Below, one piece after another: positions 44,839-52,817 of a DNA stretch of 64,000 bases. Below the pieces are notes generated by a model that worked only from the letters and a program-made list of their open reading frames with translations, was not told the DNA's origin and ran no database searches. Numbering within the stretch: the stretch's first letter is position 1; every line of letters starts with the position of its first letter. Location of the stretch: assembly GCA_035325705.1 (NCBI GenBank), contig DAOKZI010000004.1:62001-126000 (forward strand), in the 5' to 3' direction. The stretch comes from Ga0077536 sp035325705. Lineage in GTDB: Bacteria; Pseudomonadota; Gammaproteobacteria; Ga0077536. Position numbers and translations under genes: made by a program.

Positions 44839-45945
44839 TTGCTCAAACGCGTCCTGTTGCTGCTCTTCCTCGCCCTCGCGATCTTCGGCGGCCTCGCCGC
44901 GACGAAGTACGTGCAGGTCCAGCGAATGACCCAGAAGCTTTCCGCACCGCAACCGCCGACCCCGGTGGCGGTCGCGATCGTCGAGCGCGTGCAGTGGCCG
45001 CGCTCGCTGACCGCCGTCGGCAGCGTCAGCGCCGTGCAGGACGTGACGGTCACCACCGAAGTCGCGGGCCAGGTCGAATCGATCCGCTTCGAATCCGGCG
45101 CGCAGGTCGCGGCCGGCGACGTGCTGGTGACGCTGGACGCCAGCATCGACGCCGCCGAGCTCGCCGGCCTCGAAGCGACGCTGCGGCTCGCCGAGCTGCA
45201 GTACGCGCGCGCCGAAAAGCTGCGGCGCGAGCACACGATGTCCGAGTCCCAGTACGACGAGGCCGCGGCGAAACGCGCCGAGGCCGCCGCGCTGGTGCGC
45301 GCCAAGCAGGCGCACATCGCGAAGAAGACGATCCGGGCACCGATCGGCGGCACGCTCGGCATCCGGCGCATCGATCTCGGCGACTATCTGGCGCCCGGCG
45401 CGGAAATCGTCGGCCTGCAGTCGCTCGATACGGTGTTCGTCGACTATCGCCTGCCGGAGCGCGATCTCGGCCGCATCCGCGTCGGCCAGCAGATCGACGT
45501 GCGCGTGCAGGCTTACCCCGAGCGCCGCTTCAGCGGGGTGGTCACCGCGATCGATCCCGCGATCGACGTCGCGACGCGCATGGTCAAGCTGCGCGCCCGC
45601 CTGCCCAATCCCGAAAGCCTGCTGCGTCCCGGCATGTTCGCCGAGGTCGATACCCGCGAAGAGCGGAGCGACGAAGTGCTCGTGGTGCCGGCGACGGCCA
45701 TCACCTACAGCCCTTACGGCGACTCCGTGTATCTCGTCACCGAGGCGGACGGCGGGCTCAAGGTGAAGCGCCAGCAGGTCGAGACCGGTGAGACTCGCGC
45801 GGGCTTCGTCGCGGTGACCAGCGGCGTCGCGGCCGGCGATCGCGTCGTGGCGGTCGGCCAGAACAAGCTGCGCAACGACGTCGCCGTCGTCATCGCGCCC
45901 GACACCGAGCAGGCCGCCGCGGACGCGCCGGCCGCCGGCCGCTGA
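44839..45945 (+). CDS. RND efflux periplasmic adaptor subunit
   Basis: A 368-residue membrane-fusion protein with an N-terminal membrane anchor (LLKRVLLLLFLALAIFGGLA). It has the lipoyl domain halves (VTTEVAGQVESIRFESGAQV and IRAPIGGTLGIRRIDLGDYL), a hairpin (LRLAELQYARAEKLRREHTM) and a beta-barrel domain (GVVTAIDPAIDVATRMVKLR). The TTG at 44839 is preferred as start, after GGAG at 44825; GTG 44773 and ATG 44791 are in-frame alternatives. It is 9 bp before the RND permease gene and forms an operon with it. No outer-membrane factor gene is nearby. Confidence 0.9.
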   Translation: MLKRVLLLLFLALAIFGGLAATKYVQVQRMTQKLSAPQPPTPVAVAIVERVQWPRSLTAVGSVSAVQDVTVTTEVAGQVESIRFESGAQVAAGDVLVTLDASIDAAELAGLEATLRLAELQYARAEKLRREHTMSESQYDEAAAKRAEAAALVRAKQAHIAKKTIRAPIGGTLGIRRIDLGDYLAPGAEIVGLQSLDTVFVDYRLPERDLGRIRVGQQIDVRVQAYPERRFSGVVTAIDPAIDVATRMVKLRARLPNPESLLRPGMFAEVDTREERSDEVLVVPATAITYSPYGDSVYLVTEADGGLKVKRQQVETGETRAGFVAVTSGVAAGDRVVAVGQNKLRNDVAVVIAPDTEQAAADAPAAGR

Positions 45946-45954
45946 GGCAGCCTC

Positions 45955-48900
45955 GTGGAGCGCGGCTTCACCGATCTCTTCATCCGCCGGCCGGTGCTCG
46001 CGAGCGTCGTGAGCCTGCTGATCTTCATGCTCGGCGTGCGCGCGATCGTCTCGCTCGAGCTGCGCCAGTTCCCGCGCACCGAGAACACCATCGTCACGGT
46101 GCGCACGCCCTACCCCGGCGCGAACAGCGAGCTCGTCAAGGGCTTCATCACCACGCCGCTGCAGCAGGCGATCGCCGAGGCCGACGGCATCGACTACATC
46201 ACTTCCAGCAGCAAGCTGGGCATGTCGACCATCGAGGTCTACATGAAGCTGAACTACGACGCCCACGCCGCGGTCGCCGAGATCCAGGCCAAGGTCGCGA
46301 GCCAGCGCAACGTGCTGCCGGAGCAGGCCGACGATCCGATCATCGAATCCGCCACCGGCGATCCGACGGCGCTGATGTACATCGCCTTCTACAGCGCGAG
46401 CATGTCGCGGCCGCAGATCGCCGACTACCTGCTGCGCGTCGTGCGCCCGCAGCTCCAGGCGATTCCGGGCGTGGCCAAAGCGCAGATCTTCGGCAACCAG
46501 GCTTTCGCGATGCGCATCTGGCTCGATCCGGTGCGCATGACGGCGCTGAACGTGACGGCCGCCGACGTGCGGCGCGTGCTCGAGTCCAACAACTATCTCG
46601 TCGGTCCCGGCAGCACCAAGGGCAACTACGTCGGCATCGATCTGGCGACGACGACCGACATCTCGCGCGTCGAGGACTTCAACAACCTGGTCGTGCGCAG
46701 CGAGAACGGCGCGATCGTGCGCCTCGCCGACGTCGCGCGCGCCGAGCTCGGCGCCGAGGATTACGATTCGACCAGCCTGTACCTGGACAAGACGGCGACC
46801 TACATCGGCATCGACCCGACGCCGGGTGCGAACCCGCTGAGCGTCGCCGAGCGCGTGCGCGCCGTGATGCCGGATCTGCAGTCGCAGATGCCGACCGGCC
46901 TCGAGGTCTTCATTCCCTACGACGCGAGCGTGTTCATCGAGGAATCGATCGAGGAAGTGTTCACGACCCTCGCCGAGGCCATCGTGATCGTGCTGCTGGT
47001 GATCTTCCTGTCGCTGGGCTCGCTGCGCGCGGCCGTGATCCCGGCCGTCGCCGTGCCGCTGTCGATCGTCGGCGCGGCCTTCCTGATGCTGCTGCTCGGC
47101 TATTCGATCAACCTGCTGACCCTGCTCGCGATGGTGCTCGCGATCGGGCTCGTCGTCGATGACGCGATCGTCGTCGTCGAGAACGTGCATCGCCACATCG
47201 TGCAGGGCCGCTCGCCGCTGGACGCCGCGCTGATCGGCGCCCGCGAGCTGTGGCTGCCGATCATCGCGATGACGACGACGCTGGTCGCGGTCTATGCGCC
47301 GATCGGCTTCATGGAAGGCCTGGTCGGCACGCTGTTCACGGAGTTCGCGTTCTCGCTCGCCGCCGCGGTGCTGGTCTCCGGCGTGGTCGCGCTGACGCTG
47401 TCGCCGATGCTGTCCTCGCGCATCCTGAGCGCGAAGCCGCCGAGCCGCTTCGAGCGCGGCGTCGAGCATTTCTTCGGCTGGCTCACCGCGCGCTACCACC
47501 GCGCCCTCACCGACAACCTGCGCTACTGGCCGGCCTTCGTCGGCTTCGCCTTCCTCGTGCTGCTGAGCATGTTCCCGATGTACCTGCTGAGCCAGAACGA
47601 GCTGGCGCCGAACGAGGATCAGGGCATCCTCTTCGTGTCCGCGCGCGGCCCCGAGACGGCGACGATCGACTACACCAAGCGCTACACGCGGGACGTGCTG
47701 AAGGTCTTCCAGACCATCCCCGAATACTACGAGAGCTTCTTCATCCTGGGCTTCGGCGGCTCGCCGAACACCGCTTTCAGCGGCTTCAAGATCGTGCCGA
47801 TGGACCAGCGCGAGCGCAGCCAGCAGGAGGTGCAGGACGAGCTGCAGCCGAAGCTGAACGCGCTCGTCGGCCAGCAGGTCGCGTCCTTCCCGCGGCCGAG
47901 CCTGCCGGGCGCGGGCCGCGGCCTGCCGCTGCAGTTCGTGGTCCGCTCGCCCGGCGACTACGTCGATCTCGATCGCGCCGTCGACGATCTGCTCGGCGCG
48001 GCGATGGAGAGCGGCAACTTCTTCTTCCTGCAGAAGTCGGTCGAGTTCACGCGCCCGAAGACCGAGCTCGTCATCGATCGCAATCGCGCCGGCATCCTCG
48101 GCATCTCGATGGAGGACATCGGCCGCGAGCTGTCGACGCTGCTCGGCGGCAACAACGTCAACTGGTTCAATCTCGAGGGCCGCAGCTACAAGGTCATCCC
48201 GCAGGTCGAGGATCGCTTCCGCGTCAGCCGCGAGCTGCTGGATCTCTATTACCTGCGCGCCGGCACCGGCGAGCTCGTGCCGCTGTCCTCGCTGGTGAGC
48301 TATGCCGAGTCGATCGAGCCCAGCGAGCGCACGCAGTTCCAGCAGCTCAATTCGCTGACCTTGCAGGGCCTGCCCGCGCCGGGCGTCTCGCTCGGCGACG
48401 CGCTGCGCTATCTCGACGAGGAAGCCCGGCGCGTGCTGCCGCAGGGCTACACCTGGGACTACGCCGGCGTGTCGCGCCAGACCGTGCAGGAGGGCAGCGC
48501 GCTGGTCGTCACGTTCTTCCTCGCCAGCCTCGTGATCTACCTCGTGCTCGCGGCGCAGTTCGAGAGCTGGCGCGATCCGCTGATCATCATGATGTCGGTG
48601 CCGATGTCGGTGGCCGGTGCGCTGAGCTTCATCTTCCTCGGCTTCGCGACGATCAACATCTACACCCAGATCGGGCTCATCACGCTGATCGGCCTGATCG
48701 CCAAGAACGGCATCCTGATCGTCGAATACGCCAATGCGCTGCAACGCGAGCAGGGCCTGGACAAGCGCGCGGCCGCGGCGGCCGGGGCCTCGATCCGCCT
48801 GCGTCCGATCCTGATGACGACGGTCGCGATGATCGTCGCGATGCTGCCGCTGCTGTTCGCGAGCGGCCCCGGCGCGGTCAGCCGCTTCCACATCGGCCTG

Positions 48901-49032
48901 ACGATCGCCGCGGGCCTCGGCATCGGCACGCTGTTCACGCTGTTCGTGGTGCCGGCGTTCTACGTCTGGCTGGCCCGCGATCACCGCGCGCAAGAGACTG
49001 CGGCCGTGCACGCCGCGGCGCTGCCCGACTGA
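45955..49032 (+). CDS. RND efflux permease, HAE1 (AcrB/MexB-like) family
   Basis: A 1025-residue inner-membrane proton-driven drug or solvent exporter with 12 predicted membrane helices. It begins GFTDLFIRRPVLASVVSLLI and has the TM4 proton-relay Asp pair in IGLVVDDAIVVVENVHRH, TTLVAVYAPIGFMEGLVG, and the C-terminal half with YLVLAAQFESWRDPLIIMMS and IGLIAKNGILIVEYANALQR. GTG at 45955 is the start. It is followed 26 bp later by an SDR gene with its own RBS, which may be co-transcribed. Substrate is unknown. Confidence 0.95.
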   Translation: MERGFTDLFIRRPVLASVVSLLIFMLGVRAIVSLELRQFPRTENTIVTVRTPYPGANSELVKGFITTPLQQAIAEADGIDYITSSSKLGMSTIEVYMKLNYDAHAAVAEIQAKVASQRNVLPEQADDPIIESATGDPTALMYIAFYSASMSRPQIADYLLRVVRPQLQAIPGVAKAQIFGNQAFAMRIWLDPVRMTALNVTAADVRRVLESNNYLVGPGSTKGNYVGIDLATTTDISRVEDFNNLVVRSENGAIVRLADVARAELGAEDYDSTSLYLDKTATYIGIDPTPGANPLSVAERVRAVMPDLQSQMPTGLEVFIPYDASVFIEESIEEVFTTLAEAIVIVLLVIFLSLGSLRAAVIPAVAVPLSIVGAAFLMLLLGYSINLLTLLAMVLAIGLVVDDAIVVVENVHRHIVQGRSPLDAALIGARELWLPIIAMTTTLVAVYAPIGFMEGLVGTLFTEFAFSLAAAVLVSGVVALTLSPMLSSRILSAKPPSRFERGVEHFFGWLTARYHRALTDNLRYWPAFVGFAFLVLLSMFPMYLLSQNELAPNEDQGILFVSARGPETATIDYTKRYTRDVLKVFQTIPEYYESFFILGFGGSPNTAFSGFKIVPMDQRERSQQEVQDELQPKLNALVGQQVASFPRPSLPGAGRGLPLQFVVRSPGDYVDLDRAVDDLLGAAMESGNFFFLQKSVEFTRPKTELVIDRNRAGILGISMEDIGRELSTLLGGNNVNWFNLEGRSYKVIPQVEDRFRVSRELLDLYYLRAGTGELVPLSSLVSYAESIEPSERTQFQQLNSLTLQGLPAPGVSLGDALRYLDEEARRVLPQGYTWDYAGVSRQTVQEGSALVVTFFLASLVIYLVLAAQFESWRDPLIIMMSVPMSVAGALSFIFLGFATINIYTQIGLITLIGLIAKNGILIVEYANALQREQGLDKRAAAAAGASIRLRPILMTTVAMIVAMLPLLFASGPGAVSRFHIGLTIAAGLGIGTLFTLFVVPAFYVWLARDHRAQETAAVHAAALPD

Positions 49033-49058
49033 TAGCCACGACACGTAGGAGAACTGCG

Positions 49059-49835
49059 ATGACGGACCGTTTGTTCGATCTCACCGGCAAGGTGGCGCTG
49101 ATCACGGGCGGCAGCCGCGGTCTCGGCCGCGAGATGGCGCTCGCCTTCGCCGAGCACGGCGCGGACATAGTCGTCGCCAGCCGCAAGCTCGAAGCCTGCG
49201 AAAAGGTCGCCGCCGAAATCGAGGCGCGCGGACGTCGCGCCCTGCCCTATGCCTGCCACGTCGGCAAATGGAAGGAGCTCGACGGCCTGGTCGAGGCCGC
49301 CTACGCCGCCTTCGGCAAGCTCGACATCCTCGTCAACAACGCGGGCCTGTCGCCGGTGTACCCCTCGCTGGACGCGATCGGCGAGGAGCTCTTCGACAAG
49401 GTCGTCGCCCTCAATCTCAAGGGCCCGTTCCGCCTCGGCGCCCTCGTCGGCGCGCGCATGGCCGCGGGCGAGGGCGGCAGCATCATCAACGTGTCGAGCA
49501 CCGCGGCCGTGACGCCGAGTCCCGCGTCCGAGCCCTACGGCGCGGCCAAGGCCGGCCTCAACGCGCTGACGCGCTCGCTGGCCTACGCCTTCGGCCCCAA
49601 GGTGCGCGTCAACTGCATCATGCCCGGCCCTTTCCTCACCGACATCTCGAAAGCCTGGGATATCGAAGCCTTCGAGCGCGCCGCGCAGACCGGCATCCCG
49701 CTGCAGCGGGGCGGCCAACCGCACGAAATCGTCGGCGCCGCGCTGTACTTCGCGAGCAATGCCTCGAGCTTCACCACCGGCGCCGTACTCGCAGTGGACG
49801 GCGGCGTGCAGGGCAATCCGAAGACCTTGGGTTGA
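49059..49835 (+). CDS. SDR family oxidoreductase
   Basis: A 258-residue short-chain dehydrogenase with ALITGGSRGLGREMALAFAE, LDILVNNAGLSPVYPSL, IINVSSTAAVTPSPASEPYG, the catalytic YGAAKAG (YxxxK), and C-terminal GAVLAVDGGVQGNP. ATG at 49059 follows TAGGAGA. It sits behind the RND permease, so it may act on the same compounds, but this is only suggested by position. A longer frame open upstream is antisense-like shadow sequence within the RND gene. Confidence 0.9.
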   Translation: MTDRLFDLTGKVALITGGSRGLGREMALAFAEHGADIVVASRKLEACEKVAAEIEARGRRALPYACHVGKWKELDGLVEAAYAAFGKLDILVNNAGLSPVYPSLDAIGEELFDKVVALNLKGPFRLGALVGARMAAGEGGSIINVSSTAAVTPSPASEPYGAAKAGLNALTRSLAYAFGPKVRVNCIMPGPFLTDISKAWDIEAFERAAQTGIPLQRGGQPHEIVGAALYFASNASSFTTGAVLAVDGGVQGNPKTLG

Positions 49836-49876
49836 GCTTCCGGGTTACGAGGGATTGCTTCCTTACACCTCGGCTT

Positions 49877-50095
49877 TTGCCACCGAGAACACCGAGAACA
49901 CAGAGGAAGACGAGAGTGGCGTGGTGCCGGGCACCCACGTTGCGGTAGCCCAATAAAATCCTTCTGCTCTCCGTGTTCTCCGAGTTCTCCGTGGCAGCGC
50001 GAAGCGCAAATCCAGCAGCTTTCCAGCCGAGCACTAAATCGGAGACGAGCACGGTCCCCCTCATTCCCCTCGGTGTTCTCTGTGTTCTCGGTGGT
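49877..50095. repeat. Three C-type repeats in the 49836-50134 spacer
   Basis: The roughly 300-bp convergent spacer has CCACCGAGAACACCGAGAAC (49877 on), an inverted relative CTCCGTGTTCTCCGAGTTCT (49969-49993) and CTCGGTGTTCTCTGTGTTCT (50067-50095). No gene is seen here. Confidence 0.88.
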
Positions 50096-50134
50096 AAAAG
50101 CCGGCGTACGAGACGGCAGTAGTTTCGGGCTACA

Positions 50135-50932
50135 TCAATCCTTCGCGCCGTGGCGCGCGCGGGCGCGGGCGGCGAAGAAGGCGGCGGTGCGTTCGGCCGG
50201 TTCGCTGCCGCGGTAGCTCGCGACGAAGGCGTCGACGCCGGCTTCGATCGCGGCGGCGATTCCGCTCTCTTCCCAGCGCCGGATCAGGCGCTTCTGGGCG
50301 CGCAGCGCGGCCGGGGCGCCGGCGAGGATATCGGCGACGGCGGCGGTCACCGTCGCGTCCAGCGCCGCCGGCGTCACGCAGTGCTCGAGGAGGCCGATGC
50401 GCGCGGCCTCGTGCGCATCGATCAGATGGCCCCGCAGCAGGAGCTCGCGCGTGCGACCCCAGCCGATGAGCCCGGGCAGCAGCGCCGCCTCGATCACGGA
50501 CGGCACGCCGACGCGGACTTCCGGCATGCCGAAACGCGCGGTGCCGGCGCCGATCCTGAAATCGCAGGCCGCGGCGATTTCGAGCCCACCGCCCAGGCAA
50601 TAGCCTTCGACGCAGGCAATGACAGGCACGGGGCAATCGCGGATCGCCGCGCACACGCCGTGCAGACTGCGGATGAAGCGCTCGGCCGTGTCCTGCGTCA
50701 GGCCGCCGAGCTCCTTCAGATCCGCGCCGCCGACGAAGGCGGCCTCGCTCGCACCGCGCAGCACCACGCAGCGCAGATCGGACAGCTCGGACTGCCGTCC
50801 GAGCTCGGCCGCGACGGCCTCGGCGCAGGCGCTGCCGATCAGGTTCAAGCGCGTGCGACCTTGGATGCGGGCTTCGAGCACGAGGCCCTCCGCGTGCGCA
50901 TGGCGCGTCAGTTCGAGTCCCCTGTTCATCAT
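50135..50932 (-). CDS. Enoyl-CoA hydratase/isomerase family protein
   Basis: A 265-residue crotonase-fold protein. Oxyanion-hole segments are AAFVGGADLKELGGLTQ and CVEGYCLGGGLEIAAACDFR. Both Glu residues of classical enoyl-CoA hydratases are in place (GGGLE and MPEVRVG), though the usual GAGGTQ stretch reads VPSVIEAALLPGLIG. It probably hydrates an enoyl-CoA in fatty or side-chain breakdown. It is the last gene of an SDR-methyltransferase-hydratase operon, 10 bp after the methyltransferase. Confidence 0.9.
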   Translation of the reverse strand: MMNRGLELTRHAHAEGLVLEARIQGRTRLNLIGSACAEAVAAELGRQSELSDLRCVVLRGASEAAFVGGADLKELGGLTQDTAERFIRSLHGVCAAIRDCPVPVIACVEGYCLGGGLEIAAACDFRIGAGTARFGMPEVRVGVPSVIEAALLPGLIGWGRTRELLLRGHLIDAHEAARIGLLEHCVTPAALDATVTAAVADILAGAPAALRAQKRLIRRWEESGIAAAIEAGVDAFVASYRGSEPAERTAAFFAARARARHGAKD

Positions 50933-50942
50933 CTGCCGCGCC

Positions 50943-51782
50943 TCATGCCGGCCGCCGGTAGACGGCCTGGATCGCGAGCGTCCTGCCCTCTTCGTTGTTG
51001 CGCAGGCCGTTGCGCATCTTTTCGGCGACCTGCTCCGGCACGATGGCGCCGATGTCGAGCTTCGGCATGCCCTCGCGCGCGAGCGCCGCGATCCGGCGCC
51101 GGCCGAGCTCGACGACCTGCGCCGTGTTGTCCAGCCAGTCGCGTTCGACGAGCCCCGCGGCCATGAGCGTCGCGCGCAGCGCGTCGGCGGGGACGAGGAA
51201 GGAGAGCTCGGCGGTCGCGGCCCAGAACGCGGGGTAGTAGACCTCGCCTTGGCCGGCGACGACGGCTTCGAAGGCGAACAGGCCGCCCGGTTTCAGCACG
51301 CGGGCGACCTCGGCCGCGAGCGCGGCCTTGTCCGGCACGTTCATCAGCATGTTCTGCGACCAGACCACGTCGATGCTCGCCGCCGCGATCGGCAGCGCCG
51401 TCGCCGAACCGTGCACGAAGCGCGTGCGCTCCGCCAAGCCGAGCTGCTCCGACAGGCGGCGCGCGGCGTCGACGAAGCCCGGCGTCAGATCGACGCCGAT
51501 GACTTCCGCGCCGAACTCGGCGGCGAGCGTGCGCGCCGGGCCGCCGATGCCGCAGCCGAGATCGAGCACGCGCCGGCCGGGCACCAGGCCCGCGTAGCGG
51601 GCGAGCGCGCGCGTCGACTCGCGGCCGCCGCCGTGGAACTCATCGAACTGGGCCGCGACCTCGCGCGTCAGCGTCGCCGGCTCGTGGCCGGCGGCACGCA
51701 GGCGCTCGACGATGCGCGCCCACACGTCGCCGGGCGCATAGTGACGCGCGAGCGCGGCGTCCAGCGCAGCGCCGCCGCTCAC
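50943..51782 (-). CDS. SAM-dependent class I methyltransferase
   Basis: A 279-residue methyltransferase with the SAM motif VLDLGCGIGGPARTLAAEFG, the acidic VIGVDLTPGFVDAARRL, DVVWSQNMLMNVPDKAAL and RVLKPGGLFAFEAVV. It is close in style to UbiE/tocopherol/sterol-type C-methyltransferases, but the acceptor is unknown. GTG at 51782 overlaps the SDR stop (GTGA), so SDR and methyltransferase are translated together. The longer frame upstream lies inside the SDR gene and is rejected. Confidence 0.9.
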   Translation of the reverse strand: MSGGAALDAALARHYAPGDVWARIVERLRAAGHEPATLTREVAAQFDEFHGGGRESTRALARYAGLVPGRRVLDLGCGIGGPARTLAAEFGAEVIGVDLTPGFVDAARRLSEQLGLAERTRFVHGSATALPIAAASIDVVWSQNMLMNVPDKAALAAEVARVLKPGGLFAFEAVVAGQGEVYYPAFWAATAELSFLVPADALRATLMAAGLVERDWLDNTAQVVELGRRRIAALAREGMPKLDIGAIVPEQVAEKMRNGLRNNEEGRTLAIQAVYRRPA

Positions 51783-52522
51783 GTCGGCAGCATCTCGGCG
51801 CGCTCGCGCGCGAGGCCTTCGGGATCGCGCCGGAACTGCGCGTAGACCTCGTTCGACAGCGACCCGATGTGCACTTCGGCGCGGCCGGCGGCCAGGGCCT
51901 CGAGCGCCGTTCGCGCGACGAAGTCCGGCGCGTCCTTCGGGCCCGGATAGCCGTTCGCCATCTCGGTATCGATCGTCGCCGGGATCGCGGCGAGCACGCG
52001 CGTGCCCTGGACCGCGAGCTCGGCCGCGAGACAGCGGGTGAGCGCCAGCGCCGCGAACTTCGACGCGCAGTAGGAGCCGACGACGGGCGTCGCCGCGATG
52101 GCGAGTATCGACAGCACGTTGACGATGCCGCCACCGCCGTTTTTCGCCAGCACGGGAGCGAAGGCCTGGCAGACGTTCAGCACGCCGTAGTAGTTGACGT
52201 CCATCTCGCGGCGGATGCCGGCCCCATCGGGCCGGGTCACGAAACCGCCGTAGTTCGACAGCACGCCCGCGTTGTTGACGAGCAGGTCGACGTCGCCGCA
52301 GTCGCGCGCGGCGGCCGCGCAGTCCTCGACGCGCGTGACGTCGAGGCGCACGGGCCGGACGCGGGCCGCGTCCAGCGCGAGCGTGGCGGCGAGCGTCGCC
52401 GGATCGCGGGCCGCGGCATACACGCGCGCGGCGCCGAGGGCGAGGGCTTGTTGCACGAACGCGCGGCCGAGGCCGCGATTCGCGCCGGTGACGAGCAGAC
52501 GGGCACCTTCGATCACGCGCAA
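51779..52522 (-). CDS. SDR family oxidoreductase
   Basis: A 247-residue short-chain dehydrogenase with LLVTGANRGLGRAFVQQALA, DVDLLVNNAGVLSNYGGF, VVGSYCASKFAALALTRCLA (YxxxK) and PATIDTEMANGYPG. It is the first gene of a three-gene minus-strand operon with a methyltransferase and an enoyl-CoA hydratase. Start ATG is at 52522, with no strong Shine-Dalgarno. Confidence 0.9.
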   Translation of the reverse strand: MRVIEGARLLVTGANRGLGRAFVQQALALGAARVYAAARDPATLAATLALDAARVRPVRLDVTRVEDCAAAARDCGDVDLLVNNAGVLSNYGGFVTRPDGAGIRREMDVNYYGVLNVCQAFAPVLAKNGGGGIVNVLSILAIAATPVVGSYCASKFAALALTRCLAAELAVQGTRVLAAIPATIDTEMANGYPGPKDAPDFVARTALEALAAGRAEVHIGSLSNEVYAQFRRDPEGLARERAEMLPT

Positions 52523-52574
52523 TCTCCGGAGTAAGGAGGCGTGATTCTGGCGCAGTCATCGGCGTGGGGGAACC

Positions 52575-52738
52575 CGGCGGGATCTCGGGTTCCGCTACGC
52601 TGCATCCGGGCTACGGAATATGACCCATTCTTCGTAGCCCGGATGAGCGCAGCGAATCCGGGGTCCGGCGCCTGCCGGGGCGCAGGCGCGTCACCCGGCG
52701 CTGAATCCCGGATTCGCTGCGCTCATCCGGGCTACGAG
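52575..52738. repeat. A1/A3 repeat halves between SDR and chemoreceptor genes
   Basis: The 295-bp spacer has an A1 half (GTTCCGCTACGCTGCATCCG, 52588-52612) and an inverted A3 pair: GTAGCCCGGATGAGCGCAGC (52635 on) and CTGCGCTCATCCGGGCTACG (52717-52737). Confidence 0.9.
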
Positions 52739-52817
52739 GGCGGCCGCGCGAAGCCAAGTGGCGTGCCGGCGAAGGGAACCCAACCGGGCTTCAAAGCTCG
52801 TGCACGGAAAGCGCCGC

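Noticed and set aside
45955..49032. The RND permease as the missing transporter of the DUF1302/DUF1329 system
   Set aside because: It is an HAE1-type multidrug pump with its own adaptor 28 kb away, not the MMPL type usually seen with those genes.
44818..49044. A 1408-codon open frame antisense to the RND adaptor and permease
   Set aside because: Its translation is Arg/His/Asp/Ala-rich low-complexity sequence typical of the antisense of high-GC genes, with no domain; the plus-strand RND genes explain the region fully.
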